Shown here in pieces: positions 12,590 through 23,344 of a stretch of DNA of 64,000 nt. The DNA is from Loxodes magnus (Eukaryota; Ciliophora; Karyorelictea; Loxodida; Loxodidae). Both the position numbers and the translations under genes were made by a program. The notes under the pieces are model-generated. The model was not told the DNA's origin. It made no database searches and worked only from the letters and a program-made list of their open reading frames with translations. Location: the NCBI GenBank assembly GCA_946699065.1, contig CAMPDV010001062.1, positions 62,001 through 126,000 of the forward strand. Reading direction: 5' to 3'. Position 1 is the first letter of the stretch, and the number at the start of each line of letters is the position of its first letter.

Positions 12590-13499
12590 AAATAAAAAAT
12601 TAAATGAGAAAGTTAAGTTGGAATACAATGAAATTGAGATTCATAACATTAAACAGTGTTTTTAATAAGTTAGAATAATTAGAAGAAGATATAAAATGCT
12701 TTTAATCTTTCTTTTCATTATTTTTTCTTCTTTTTTTATTCTTTTATATTTATCTTTCTACTACTTAAAATGTCATTCTTCTTCATTATTATAGATAGTA
12801 AAATATCTATATTTTTTCTTGTAACATCTTTATCATATTCTATTTAGAATTTTCAAAATTAAGGAAATATCTAGAAACTCGTAAAATCATACGAAGTACT
12901 TTAAGATTTTGAAAGATTACTAAATGTAACTGCATAATTAGACGAAATAATAATTTTGATTAATTTATTTCAATTATTGAAAATTAAATCAAATTTCATT
13001 AAAATAATTAAAGATAAAAAGAGAATAAATAGTAAATTGAATGCTTTACAGAAAGAATTTAATTTAAAATCCAAAGAAAGAGAAGTTTATTTACTAAAAA
13101 TAGTAGTTATTAATGATAGAGCAGGGCAAAGATGAAGTTTAATTATAATTAACGCAATAAAAACTAAGTCTAAATAAAGATATGAAAGTGAAAAAATTTT
13201 AATTAAATTGGTTTAACAAAGAATTTCGAATAATAAAAAATATTTGTGAAGAAAAGTATGTATTAAGAAAAAAAAGCGAATTATGTACATATTTAACTAA
13301 GATGATGAAAGTTTCCTAAATAATCAGAAAAAGCAAAAAATTAGTCTTAAGGTTTTGAAATACAGACTTAAATAATTTTAGTGTAATGTAGACTTAACAA
13401 AAATTGATTATTATCTTATATTTAGAAAAAAAATGGTAGAAGGTTTCAATCAGATAGAAGGGAAGCTGCATATTTTATGAAGGAGAAGCAAATTTTTGA
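12590..13499 (+). CDS. Probable membrane protein, unknown family (5' end uncertain)
   Basis: One continuous + frame runs from about 12590 to TGA 13497-13499. Near its start is KVKLEYNEIEIHNIKQCF, then a strongly hydrophobic run (MLLIFLFIIFSSFFILLYL) likely to be a transmembrane helix. A long Lys/Gln/Asn-rich, helix-prone region follows (FNKEFRIIKNICEEKYVLRK) with a few Trp codons that are TGA. The start codon is not fixed; the frame extends upstream without a clear ATG. It is convergent with the RING gene on the opposite strand, with about 120 bp between the two TGA stops. No family is recognised. Some short introns may be hidden in the frame. Confidence 0.45.
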
Positions 13500-13619
13500 G
13501 AAATGGGTTAAACTTTGGAAAGTAATAAAAATATTTGTAAAGAAATCACTTTAAAATAATAGAATATTAATAGTTTAATGCATTTAAGAAAGTTTATAAA
13601 GTCATTTTGAATAAGTTCA

Positions 13620-14568
13620 TCAACTCCAACCCGTTTCTTCATTATCACCTTTCCATTCATACTACTAAATTTCTTAATTACATACATTACTTTAGTTTTA
13701 TCCTTCCCAGATTATTTTAATATCCTCCTTCTTATCCTCTATTACTTCGGAGATACCTACCAGATTAATTGAAACCTCTTCTCTATCCTCTAGTTTTCAT
13801 TTTTTTAGTAAGGCCTTAATTTTGTTTCTTTAATAAAATAATCTAGTTTTAAAAATTAGTATTCTCCTACTATATACTCTATATTTAGTGATTTAGCTAC
13901 TAAATCTAAATAACATAGTTATTGTTATCTTGATTAAAGCTATTCATGACGACGTTGACATTTTTTAATTACTCATTAATTTTAATCAATACCTAAGAGT
14001 TCTGCTACATGTCTTTTTAAGACTCATTTATGAGTTGCTAAATTTTCTATTCCAATTGAGGATTGTCGAAGCTCATCTATTAGAACTACTAGTGTTACTA
14101 GTGATTCTCTTGCTTAGTCATTATGCTCTACTATAGTTTTAGATAGTTTAACTACTAACTTATTAACTTAGCAATCTTTTTCAACTCTCTCTAAATAGTT
14201 AAACTGTCTTTTAATACGTGAGCGCTTAGAAGCTACATAACTTAACTAATCGTTTTAGCTTGCTATTAAGCTAGCTAATTGTGAAATGATCTAACTTAAG
14301 TCAATTATTTTTCTAGTAAGTCTATGCTATCTAGTATGACCTTTTGCTCTAAGAGCTTCAACAATTAAGAATCTTCACGTAATTTTAAAAGATGTATCTT
14401 ATGAATTTATTAGCAAGTTTAGTAAGCACATTTGATGGACATGTTTTTCTAGTACTATTCAGTTGCACACTCAAAACATATATTATGCTCACAAGGTAAA
14501 ACCGTTGGAACCTTCATCTAGCTATCGAAATCTCCTTGACAAGATTGACATTTAAAAATCTAAGACAT
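13620..14568 (-). CDS. RING-finger / coiled-coil protein (E3 ligase-like)
   Basis: ATG is at 14568-14566. An N-terminal RING reads FKCQSCQGDFDSQMKVPTVL, then PCEHNICFECA and KCAYQTC, giving Cx2C-x15-CxHx2Cx2C-x12-Cx4C. This predicts a zinc-binding ubiquitin ligase domain. About 200 residues of Gln/Leu/Asn/Lys-rich coiled coil follow. The frame continues only if a 28-nt intron is removed (GTAGGAGAATACTAAT...AACTAG, with a TACTAAT branch-site-like core). The spliced frame then gives VSINLVGISEVIEDKKEDI and YEWKGDNEETGWS before a double TGA (13622-13617). Gln is mostly TAA/TAG. It is a clear paralogue of the RING-Ubl gene at 52.8 kb (GDFDSQMK, LPCxHNIC and CxxxxCQ are shared) but lacks the microexon train. 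Confidence 0.75.
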
Positions 14569-14923
14569 TTCACTTTTATTACTTTTTGAAAATTTTACCC
14601 TTAGATAGTTAATTTTTAATTTTGGTAAATTAGTAGTTTTACACAAAAAAATGATGTCATTAAAGCTTTTATATCTTTAGATTTTTAATTTAATTATTAG
14701 TTGTAAATTGAAAATAAAGGTACTAATAACTTAATAGATAAATACTTTACTTTTTTCTTAAAATTAATGCTTGTTTGGAAATATTGCTCTATTAAAAAAT
14801 CAAATTAGGTATTTTTGAAACTAGCAAGTAACCAATAACAGATTCTAATTTTTTTAATCCTGTATGTGGTTATTTATTTTTAATTTTAGAATTAGTTTGA
14901 ATAGACTTATTAAAAGTTTAGAC
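14569..14923. other. AT-rich upstream region of the RING gene
   Basis: Contains the 5' flank of the minus-strand RING gene. No promoter motif is recognised. Confidence 0.4.
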
Positions 14924-15180
14924 TAAAGAGTGAGTAGCACCCTATTGGCGCAAAGCGCTATCATTAGTAACGTTTTTCGGGATTATTTCTCTAAATGCAG
15001 TGTGAAGTTCTAGTTTAAACATATTCTGATATTTAAAATTCTTTAGCTTAGGGAATCCTTCATCACGAAATCTCTTAAGATATTGAATTTTTCTATTAAA
15101 GTTTACCCTCCAACAGTGCTTTCTTCTAATTACCTGGTTAAACCTCCCAAAGGAAAGAGCTAACCACCCTATTTAAATTA
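14924..15180 (-). repeat. Short retroposon family A, diverged copy
   Basis: It has the two family ends in the minus orientation. The 5' box TAAATAGGGTGG appears as CCACCCTATTTAAATT at 15164-15179. A diverged 3' hairpin (GAGTGAGTAGCACCC...GGCGCAAAGCGC) lies at about 14926-14960. The interior is only weakly like the other copies. Confidence 0.5.
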
Positions 15181-15189
15181 AATCATTAA

Positions 15190-15537
15190 ATATTCAAAAC
15201 TTGAAAACTAAATAAAATAAGATTTATTTGCCTCTTTACTTGCTAGAATGATTTCTTCTAATTAAAGAAATTTATTTCGAAATGCTCATCACTGTACTTT
15301 CTCTTACTCAACTATTTTTCCAGTATTTTCTTATTTAGCTTTCATCCAACGTAAAAATTCTAGTCTTCTATTAGTAAAATTTTGTGGAATAGTTTTATTT
15401 GCAAATCCAAAAATTACAATTAATTGCTTGCGACTTAGTTAATTTAACTTTGATGATATATTATAAAACACATAAAACCATAATTTAAAAACCTTTTGCT
15501 CTAATCATTCCCTAATATCTATAGAAATTAAATCCAT
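15190..15537 (-). CDS. Protein fragment, possibly a diverged LINE ORF2 C-terminus
   Basis: The minus frame from an in-frame ATG at 15537 reads MDLISIDIREWLEQKVFKLW. It continues through a basic stretch (NFTNRRLEFLRWMKAK) with two Trp encoded by TGA in the first half. The frame also continues upstream, where FCICWGQYNLEQIM recalls the Cys-rich region before the end of LINE reverse transcriptases. The order of features resembles the LINE ORF2 tail, but similarity is too weak to be sure. An inverted repeat (GATCATCAAC...GTGATGATC, about 15579-15605) sits just upstream. Alternative: a small cellular gene. Confidence 0.35.
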
Positions 15538-15782
15538 GATTTGTTCAAGGTTATATTAACCTCAACAAATACAAAAGAGATCATCAACAGAGAAGTGATG
15601 ATCCTTATAAAATTTAAACAATATATGATTAATAAGAAGTAATAAATAAGATAATCTTAACTTTCTAGGCTATCATAATGGCAAACAAAGCATGGCAATA
15701 TGAATTATTTATATCTCCAAATATCTAGTTTCAATAATTTTAATTTAGTAATTTAGATATATAATTATTTCTAGTTAATTAA

Positions 15783-16150
15783 TTAATTGGATTATAGAGT
15801 GCGTGGCATTCTCGTTGGTGCGCAGCTCTTTAAATTAATTTTATTTAATGTCGAAAAATTCAATTTTATGGGTCTCTCTATCCTTGTTTTCTCTTCCTGC
15901 AGTACATTCCTGTAACTTTTCCTTCCAAAGCATAGGATGCAATATGCGATTACGGGTTCATCTTTCTCCGACCTATTATGAAGAAGGTTTTCTCCTGACA
16001 TTCAGAGTTCTCCAGCTTGTCGAATCTTCCTTCTCTTGTTATTGATTTCTCTTCCTCCGATTTATCCTTCATTCGCGCTCATTTTTTTAGTTGCCTTGTT
16101 GGACCTCCAAGCAGCATCCTAAGAAAAGGGTTTTCCACCCTATTTAAAAT
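15783..16150 (-). repeat. Short retroposon family A, copy A2
   Basis: About 365 bp. In the minus orientation it runs from TAAATAGGGTGGAAAACCC through AGGATGCTGCTTGGAGGTCC to the 3' hairpin GAGCTGCGCACCAACGAGA...CTCTATAATCC and an AATT-rich tail. It is nearly identical to, and inverted with respect to, the copy at 17655-18022. The body holds an ATG (AAAAAAATGAGCGCG) opening a roughly 110-codon frame with a CILCFGRKSYRNVLQEE segment that looks like a decayed zinc knuckle. It may therefore be a miniature of the CCHC family rather than a true SINE. Confidence 0.75.
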
Positions 16151-17065
16151 ATATTTTATTTAATATTTTCACAATAAAATATAAAATTTAAATTTAATCT
16201 CGATTTCAAACAAATAAATAAACTTACATCCAAATACCTAATTTAAAATAAATAATAGATCTCATATTTTAAAAATTCATAAACCATCATTCAGAATTTA
16301 TAAGAAAAAGTGAAATGCATTATTTTCATTCTATAGAGCTAAATAATAATAAAGCTATACTTTTAAGACTATTAATACTTATTGCTATATATTTATTTTA
16401 TGATTATCTTTCTATTTATACTTGTTTTTTAAATTTCTTATTTAAAACTATTTTAATCCTGATGATTGAGAGATTTTATTCTTCAGTGAACCAAACAAAA
16501 CTCTTCATTAAATCATTTTTATATAATTATTGTGATATAAATTTTAAAGTGGGAAACTAGAAATTTTTCAAAAAAAAATGACTAAAAATTTTGTAAATGG
16601 AATTTAGTTTCGTGTCAATATAAAAAAATGAAGTAAGGAGAATATGATCTAATGAAAGCGCTCTTTAAGATCAAAATTTCTGAAAATTATTCTATAAAAG
16701 AAATCACTTCAAATGTGTCATTTTTAACACCCCGCAAAATAAAAAGATATTAATAGAAAGTCACTTTTATAACAGTTAATTCTAAAATAAATACATTATT
16801 AAATATCTCTTTTATTTCAATATTTCTACATATGCAAAAAATTTTAATTTTAAAACTACTAAAATTCGAAGAAAAATTCAATGTTGTAATTTAATTTTTT
16901 TTTGTTTAATTTTTGATTATTTAAATTAATTTAAAAGTGGTTTATGATTTTATTTAAAGAATTTAATAATATTGTAGCAAGGTAAATCAATTTACTTATT
17001 TAATTAATATTTTGAAAATTTATGATATTTTGAAAATTAAAAAATGATTAAAAAAAATGCTTTTA
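16151..17065 (+). other. AT-rich segment with a coding-like stretch
   Basis: From about 16280 to 16920 the + strand reads as plausible protein in the reassigned code: a hydrophobic segment near 16350-16460, then FKCVIFNTPQNKKILIESHF near 16705. I do not recognise it, and neither start nor stop is certain. Confidence 0.25.
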
Positions 17066-17352
17066 TAGAGTGCATAGCCCTATAATAGGGCGCATCTCTT
17101 TAAAAAAGTCAATTTATAAGTCTCAATAATCTCCAATATTTCCATAGCATTCTCTCTTCTATTTGTGGAGAATATTGCGGTTCAAAATTCTTCAAAGAAC
17201 AGGACGCCAACAGGCGATTACAGGTAGGTCTTCAACCCATGATGAAGAGATTAACCAGGTCCAACATTTATAAAAGGTCGCTTCACAGTCAGTTTCTCTC
17301 TGAGGAATTCTTCTCGCGACCTCAAAAGGTAAGGACCACCCCATTTAAATTA
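17066..17352 (-). repeat. Short retroposon family A, diverged copy A3
   Basis: On the + strand it opens with TTATAGAGTGCATAGCCC...GGGCGCATCTCTTT (3' hairpin of the minus-oriented element) and closes with GGACCACCCCATTTAAATT (5' box). The interior is strongly diverged from the copies on either side, so it is an older insertion. Confidence 0.6.
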
Positions 17353-17654
17353 AATTATAAAATCTAAGAAGTTGAAAGTGACTTAAATAAGTTTGATAAT
17401 ATAAATAAGAATAAGCAGAAAGTTTAGAAATGGGAAAAGCAAGTTATAGTAACTGTTTAAGCATTAATGTTTAATAATTTTTTCTCTCGCTACCTTTTGC
17501 ATTATCATATTTTATTTCTTTGAGTAACTATTACTATTTAAACTATTTTTTCTATAAATGAAAACAAATTTATTTTTAAATGAGTTGCTCTTTGTTCATT
17601 TATTTCAATCTTATTTTATGTGAATATATTATGCTTCTTTTTAATTATTATATA

Positions 17655-18022
17655 TTAATTTTAATAGGGTGGAAAACCATCTTCTTAGGATGCTGCTTGG
17701 AGGTCCAACAAGGCAACTAAAAAAATGAGCGCGAATGAAGGATAAGTCGGAGGAAGAGAAATCAATAACAAGAGAAGGAAGATTCGAAAAGCTGGAGAAC
17801 TCTGAATGTCAGGAGAAAACCTTCTTCATCATAGGTCGGAGAAAGATGAACCCGTAATCACATATTGCATTCTATGCTTTTGAAGGAAAAGTTACAGGAA
17901 TGTACTGCAGGAAGAGAAAACAAGGATAGAGAGACCCATAAAATTGAATTTTTCGACATTAAATAAAATTAATTTAAAGAGCTGCGCACCAACGAGAGTA
18001 CTACGCGCTCTATAATCCAATT
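17655..18022 (+). repeat. Short retroposon family A, copy A4
   Basis: Nearly identical to A2 but in the opposite orientation. It has the 5' box AATAGGGTGGAAAACC, ATGAGCGCGAATGAAGG, and the 3' hairpin GAGCTGCGCACCAACGAGAG...ACGCGCTCTATAATCC followed by TTTATTTA repeats. High identity implies a recent insertion. Confidence 0.75.
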
Positions 18023-18073
18023 TATTTATAATTTATATATTTATCTGTTTTTTTTATATTTCAATAAATAATA

Positions 18074-18653
18074 TTAACAGGTTAGATCAGGAATCTCCGA
18101 GATTCAAAAAAGGAGTTAAAATATTGAAAGCTAGGATTAGCAAAAAGGCATAAAAAAGGTTACCTAATAATCGAGACAACCATTATTGAAGAAAAGCCTA
18201 GGAATTAGGCTAAAAATATAAGGAATCTAGTTGACTCTAATTTCACAACAAAATAGTAAATAAGATGTTTATTAGCTGATTAGAGTTATCCTTACCTCCA
18301 GGTCAGAATCAAAATCTGAAGAAAAGTTATATAATATTATTAGAAAAACTAAAAAAAAGATCAAGACTTATAGCATAAGAAAAGATCTAACAACTTCTGA
18401 AATATTTCTCAAAATCAGAATAGCAAATTTAAAATTAGTAATAGAAGCAGAAAGAACTAGATAGTTAAAGGAGAATAATCTTAGCATAAGCTGGCCCAAA
18501 ATGGAACCAAAAGAGTAGGAAAATGACTAAATGATAATAAAAGAAGAATAAAAATAAATATTTAAGCCTGAATTAGAAATGGAAGGATATTTTTACTACA
18601 ACTCTCAAAAGTATCTGTAAAAAGATGCAAAATATTTCACAACTTCAAGCTGA
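18074..18653 (+). CDS. Multi-exon protein gene of unknown function
   Basis: Coding sense is strong on the + strand. The first exon frame gives NLRDSKKELKYWKLGLAKRH and later EEKPRNQAKNIRNLVDSNF. After one or more short introns between about 18300 and 18470, the last exon gives PKEQENDQMIIKEEQKQ and LEMEGYFYYNSQKYLQKDAK before TGA (18651-18653). Exact junctions are not resolved; a 20-nt GTCAGAATC...CTGAAG and a 27-nt GTAATAGAA...GATAG are candidates. The product is basic to mixed-charge and helical. The family is not recognised. Confidence 0.45.
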
Positions 18654-19054
18654 AATACTAAAAGAAATAGTAGAACAAAAAGAAAAAGCAAGATAAAAAA
18701 ATCTAAAGATAGAAAGATTATATCCTAAGAAATTAAGAATCATATACAAGAAAAAAGATATCTAACATTATTGGTTAAAAAAATTTCGTTTTAAAAGTAT
18801 GAGAACGAAGTTAAGCTGATTATGTAAATTACCCATAAATGGAATTAGAATTTTATTTTATAAATAAATGATGTTAATCAAAATATATTAATTAAAATTA
18901 TCTATAAGGATCTAAACTTTTAAAAGTGTGCAAATTAATTGTTTGAAAAATTAGGCTTCATGTTTTAGAAAAGTACTTAAATAAAAAGAATTTGAAAAGT
19001 TTGTGAAAAATCTCTATCTAATAAAGCAATGTTAATGTGATATGATATGATATG
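18654..19054. other. AT-rich spacer before the rRNA fragment
   Basis: No gene recognised. A short TGATA repeat (TGATATGATATGATATGATAA) occurs at 19037-19057. Confidence 0.4.
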
Positions 19055-20000
19055 ATAAAACAATGTATTTTCTGACTAGTGCTTTGAATGTCAAGGAGAT
19101 AAGATTCAACGAAGCGCGGATAAACGGCTGGAGTAACCATGATTCTCTTAAGGAGCCAAATAACTTGTCATCTAATTAGTGATGTGCATGAAAGGATTAA
19201 CGAGATTCCTACTGTCCAACTACTACTTAGCGAAGCCACATCCAATGGAACGGCATGGCATGATCAACAGGGAATGAAGACCCTGTTGAGTTTGACTCTA
19301 GTCTGGCGCGTAGAGGGGCGTAGGAGGCGTAGAATAAGTGGGAGGCCGCGATCTTGAAATATCATTACTCTTAATTTCGCTTTACTTATTCTGTCATACA
19401 GTGATTTTCTAGCAATGTAACTGGGTGGGAGAAATCACCAGGTTGAGAGTTTGACTAGAGTGACATATCTGTTAAAAGATAATATAGGTGTCCACGGCTA
19501 GCTCAGAACGAACAGAAACCGCTCACAGACCAAAAGGGAAAAGCTGGCTTCATTCAACCTCTCAGTGTAGATTTGGGAAACCATGGCCTATCGATCCTTT
19601 GCCTTTTACGAGTTTTAAGCCAGAGGTACCAAAAAATCACCCCAGGAATAACTGGCTTGTGGCAGCCAAGCGTTTATATCGACGTTGCTTTTCAATTCTT
19701 CGATGTCAGCTCTTCATATCACTGTGAAACAGAATTCACCAAGCGTCATATTGTTCACTCGTCAAAAGGGAACGTAAGCTGGATTTAGACCGTCATGAGA
19801 CAAGTTAGTTTTACTCTACTGATCACTGCATCGCATCAGAAGTCCAACTCAGTTCGAGAGGCACCTTTTTCCCAGATTTCTGGTATCGCCATTGATTGAA
19901 CAGCCCGCGTGGCAACGCTACCATCTGCATAGATTATGACTGAACGCCTCTAAATCAGAATCTAATCTGGGAGCGACGCCTTCTATCTACTTATGAAAAC
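19055..20000 (+). pseudogene. 3' fragment of large-subunit (28S-type) rRNA, degenerate
   Basis: Conserved LSU helices are readable in order: ATTCAACGAAGCGCGG, the GATTAACGAGATTCC region, GACCCTGTTGAG...ACTCTAGTCTGGC, AATAACTGGCTTGTGGC (peptidyl-transferase region), TTCTTCGATGTC and AACGTAAGCTGG. The copy is not a normal gene. It starts in the 3' third of LSU and has small deletions in invariant positions (CTCTTAAGGAGCC for CTCTTAAGGTAGCC). The sarcin-ricin loop reads AGTTCGAGAGGCACC, whereas the functional loop has AGTACGAGAGGA. No SSU, 5.8S or LSU 5' part is present. An orphan rDNA fragment or pseudogene is most likely; a fragmented rRNA gene is less likely. Confidence 0.85.
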
Positions 20001-20879
20001 AATACTTTTTATATCCCCAAGTTCTCCTCATTTCTGCTAACAGAATAAAATCGACTCATCACAAAAAATTAGATAGGATAGTTCCTTTGTAGACCAATAA
20101 ATATTGACCTGGGGTGTACACATGAGAGTAAGCTCTCCTTACAGTCTGTTGAGACTCTCTCATGGTTACTCGATTTATCTCATCTTTATCTCTACTGGTT
20201 TTTACTCGCTTTATTTGTTTTACTTATTTTTAGTAAGATACTTTAGTTAATTTAGTTACTCTAGTACCTTTAGTTCATGCACTCGTATCAACTGCTTCTG
20301 CTGGGGATTAATTTTTTTATAAGAAAACTATACCTAAAAATTAACCATTTTATTGCTTTTATCTAGAAATTAATCAAATAATCATTACGCATAAAAGTGA
20401 TAAATTAAAATAAAAAACTATGATTAAATACAAATTTTCCTTAGGAGATGCCTTTTCTGATTGATCTATACGTTTAAACCATATAACTTTTCCACATAAT
20501 TTAAAATTAAAAAAATATTTTTTTACTTTTTTTCTCATTTAAATTTCTTAAAAAGTAAGTGCTTTATTAATTATCCTTATTATGTTTTTTTGTATCCCCT
20601 TCATATTTTTTTAGCAATAATTTCATAAATTAATCTATTTTTATTTTATACAAAAGATTCTGATATTTAAATTACTTAACTCCTTTTTAGATAAACTACT
20701 CTTAAGCTTATATTTGTTTTGATGTTTCGGTCTCATTTAAATTCCATTGTTATTTTCTAAAATGGAGTAAAACTTTAAATTTTATAAGTTATTCTTGCTT
20801 TCTGTTTAGACTTTCTAATTGCTTATATTTTAAATTTGTATATCAATTTTTTTCTAGCTAATTAAGCAAATAAATAAAT
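20001..20879. other. AT-rich region with a hairpin downstream of the rRNA fragment
   Basis: At 20121-20164 CATGAGAG...CTCTCATG forms a hairpin with additional inner pairing (GAGAGTAAGCTCTCC). It could be an rDNA 3' processing or termination remnant, or another repeat end. Nothing else is recognised. Confidence 0.35.
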
Positions 20880-21110
20880 TGGATTATATAGCGCGTAGCA
20901 CTTTCGATGCCGCGCAGTTCTTTACTAGACTTCACCGATTTTCCACTTCTTTAGGAGTTCCTCAATCGAGATTTTTGCATGCTAATTTTTCAAAAGTTGC
21001 TTAAAAAAGATTTGTGCTTTAGAATTGACGCTTCTGTCTTTCTCCCTACTATTAGGAAGGTGAGCTAAAAGCCTTTTTTGCTAACATCTTCCTTTTTTAA
21101 TAATATAATA
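20880..21110 (-). repeat. Short retroposon with family A 3' hairpin
   Basis: The + strand starts GGATTATATAGCGCGTAGCAC...CCGCGCAGTTCTTT, the hairpin 3' end of a minus-oriented element. The body to about 21110 (ending near TAGGAAGGTGAGC) is less AT-rich than its surroundings but unlike the family A body. The 5' end is not certain. Confidence 0.45.
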
Positions 21111-21489
21111 AATCCTTCATATATAAGCACTAAAGTTATTTCCCTAGTTTAATATCCAAACTAAAACCCTTTTTTGGGTTTATAATAAATCAGAGATACT
21201 TAAAGAAGAATCTCAAATCTTAATTCTTAAACTTAACAACAAAAGCTATTAAAAATATCAAAATTAAGCATTGAAGCAATAATAAAATCTCAAATGCAAT
21301 GAATTTACTATAAATAGAATAAATAAACTTTTAGCTAAATTTAAATAGAAAAGAGCACAATTCTTTAGGAAACCTATAGTAATTAAATAACTATTTTGGT
21401 TAATTTAAAAATTTGTCAATCAACCAAAAATTAAGAAAATATTAAAATTATAATTTTATCAATTTGAAAGGCTATTTAGTTACCAAATG

Positions 21490-22125
21490 CCAAAATAATA
21501 GATTAATAGTTTGATAATAAAAAAAGCGTTAAAAATATCAAGGAAATATAAAAGATGTAGTAATAAACATTTGGCAAGATAAAAGGAAATTAATTTAAAA
21601 ATTGTAAGATAATTAGAATCATAAAGTTGATTAGAGAGATTTGCAATATTTGTTTCTAGGTGCATTCAATTTCATCATTATTTTTCAATAGAAAATTTCT
21701 TAGAAAAGGATAAAAAGGAATTAAAACTATAAAATTAAAATAAAAAGTATAAAAATAAGGGAAAATTAATTAATATGATTATTATAATTTAATAACAAAT
21801 AATGGTTATAGATTTGCTATATTTTTCTTTAGTTAGCAATGGAATAAAAATTAAACTTTCTAGGTATAAAAAGAATAAAAATAAAATAAAACTAACTAAA
21901 TTTCATGATAATGAAGAATAGAAATTGATTAAAGAAAAAGGAAGTTATATTTTATATCTAGTTAAGAATAAACTAGCGAATCAAGTAAATTTCAAGGCAA
22001 AAGTCATCATAGTTTTCAAAGGTATTTGTTTTGTAGAACTCTTATTTACTACCTTTATAAATTAATTAGTAGAGCTAATATTAATTAATACTATATTATA
22101 TGCATACTCAAATATTTGTGATTGA
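21490..22125 (+). CDS. Protein of unknown function (5' end uncertain)
   Basis: A single + frame of about 210 codons ends at TGA 22123-22125. It starts within a basic segment (KYKRCSNKHLARQKEINL), continues through SIENFLEKDKKELKLQNQ and FHDNEEQKLIKEKGSYILYL, and ends in a hydrophobic stretch (VELLFTTFINQLVELILIN). No intron is needed, but the beginning is not defined; the frame runs upstream without a clear ATG. No domain is recognised. It is tail-to-tail with the Snf7-like gene on the other strand. Confidence 0.45.
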
Positions 22126-22365
22126 TAGGGATTCAAGAACGAACAAATAAATAGTAACAAACTAGCTAATAATTTATCATTATTTAAAATTAAAAGCTTT
22201 ATGGCTTATAATCTAACAATATTTATTGTATTTCTATTACGTAAATTCGTCAAAATAGCTTTAATAAATCTCATGTTAAATCAACAGTATTTTTATTACC
22301 CTCATTTCATAACAATAAAAAATTACATCTCTAATCTAAATTTATCTATTATATCATTATGTTAA

Positions 22366-22735
22366 TCATATACTTACTCTTCAATTTTAGAACTTAGTTT
22401 CAATAACCTTCTCCTTTTTATTTTTACTCTAATACTATTATTACAAGCCAATAGATTATAGGCTTTTATCCTAAACTTATCAATAAAGACTTGAAGATTG
22501 ATATTAGCTATATTTAAGTATGACTCTAAATCGTTTGTAATAGCTTCTTTTGATTATAGAAGCTGCTTTTTCTTATTTAAAATTCTTTTTATACTGCTAA
22601 TAGCTTTTCCCTTGTCTATTTATTACTAAATAGCTCTTAATTATGAAATATTCAACCTTACAAGTTTTTGTTTCTTAGTAACTTTTACATGTTTTTACCA
22701 AATACAAAGTTTAGCTAAGTTCAAAAATTTCTTAA
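22366..22735 (-). CDS. Possible Snf7/ESCRT-III-like (CHMP) protein
   Basis: The minus frame reads HVKVTKKQKLVRLNISQLR, then QQQIDKGKAISSIKRILNKK, KQLLQSKEAITNDLES and NINLQVFIDKFRIKAYNLL. It ends KLSSKIEEQVYD before TGA (22368-22366). The pattern recalls the first two helices of Snf7/CHMP proteins, where a basic segment with a GDKxxALxxLKrKK-type turn is followed by a long amphipathic helix with LE and Q repeats. ESCRT-III subunits polymerise on membranes in vesicle budding and abscission. The stretch is shorter than a normal 200-residue CHMP, has no clear ATG and lacks a MIM tail, so it may be partial or a coincidence of helical composition. Confidence 0.35.
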
Positions 22736-22751
22736 TGCTTTATTCAATTTT

Positions 22752-23066
22752 ATTTTAAATAGGGAGGAGCAATCCGCCAACTGATTTGACTTAAATTCTG
22801 GTACCAGGAAGTACCCCATAGGCGAAGAACAGAAGAATCCTGGTAGAAGCCAAGAGAAGATAAGACTATAGAGGTATTAAGTAGCGTTAATGATGAAATG
22901 TTCCAGATACTAAATTCTCTTAGGGAACAATTCAAATAACATCCCTTTATAAGACAAGATTCGTAAGGGAATTCTAGTACTATGGAAGATTTCAGCAAAT
23001 AAATTCTTTAACTTTAAAAACTTTATTAATGATCTAATCACCATTGAGGCGCTACGCGCTTCTTAT
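22752..23066 (+). repeat. Short retroposon with family A ends (A6)
   Basis: It begins TTTTAAATAGGGAGGAGC (5' box variant) and ends with GAGGCGCTACGCGCTTC, a version of the GC-rich 3' hairpin. The interior (TAGGCGAAGAACAGAAGAAT and onward) is distinct from A2/A4. It sits about 20 bp from the 5' side of the Snf7-like gene. Confidence 0.6.
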
Positions 23067-23344
23067 CTTTTCTATTTTTCTTCCCCAATTTAAATAAAAA
23101 CTCACATTTAGACTATAAATTTTGCTAATAGTTATGAGAAGTTACTTATAGTCTTATTTAAACCTAGTAAAGCTTATTTGATATAAATAAAAAGTTTTAA
23201 ACTAGAATTAGAGTTAAAATAAGCATTTCACTGTATGACACTCTTATTTATTTCCTTTCTTCAATTTAATTTAATTTATTAGTTTGCAATAACCAAATAC
23301 TTATATTAAGTATTAATTATAAAATAATAATAATAATAATAATA
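23067..23344. other. AT-rich with (AAT)n tail
   Basis: No gene. The run AATAATAATAATAATAAT at 23325-23345 is the 3' tail of the minus-strand CCHC element that follows. Confidence 0.5.

Noticed and set aside
15783-18022. DNA transposon with 365-bp terminal inverted repeats
   Set aside because: The same unit occurs singly at 32705-33090 with an ATTT tail, and the interval has no transposase. Two opposite retroposon insertions are simpler.
19139-19788. Overlapping ORFs inside the rRNA-like segment
   Set aside because: The sequence is plainly LSU rRNA-like; the open frames are incidental.
22750-22998. Standard-code ORF on the minus strand
   Set aside because: It lies inside the short retroposon A6, has no family, and disappears in the diverged relatives; read as a shadow.
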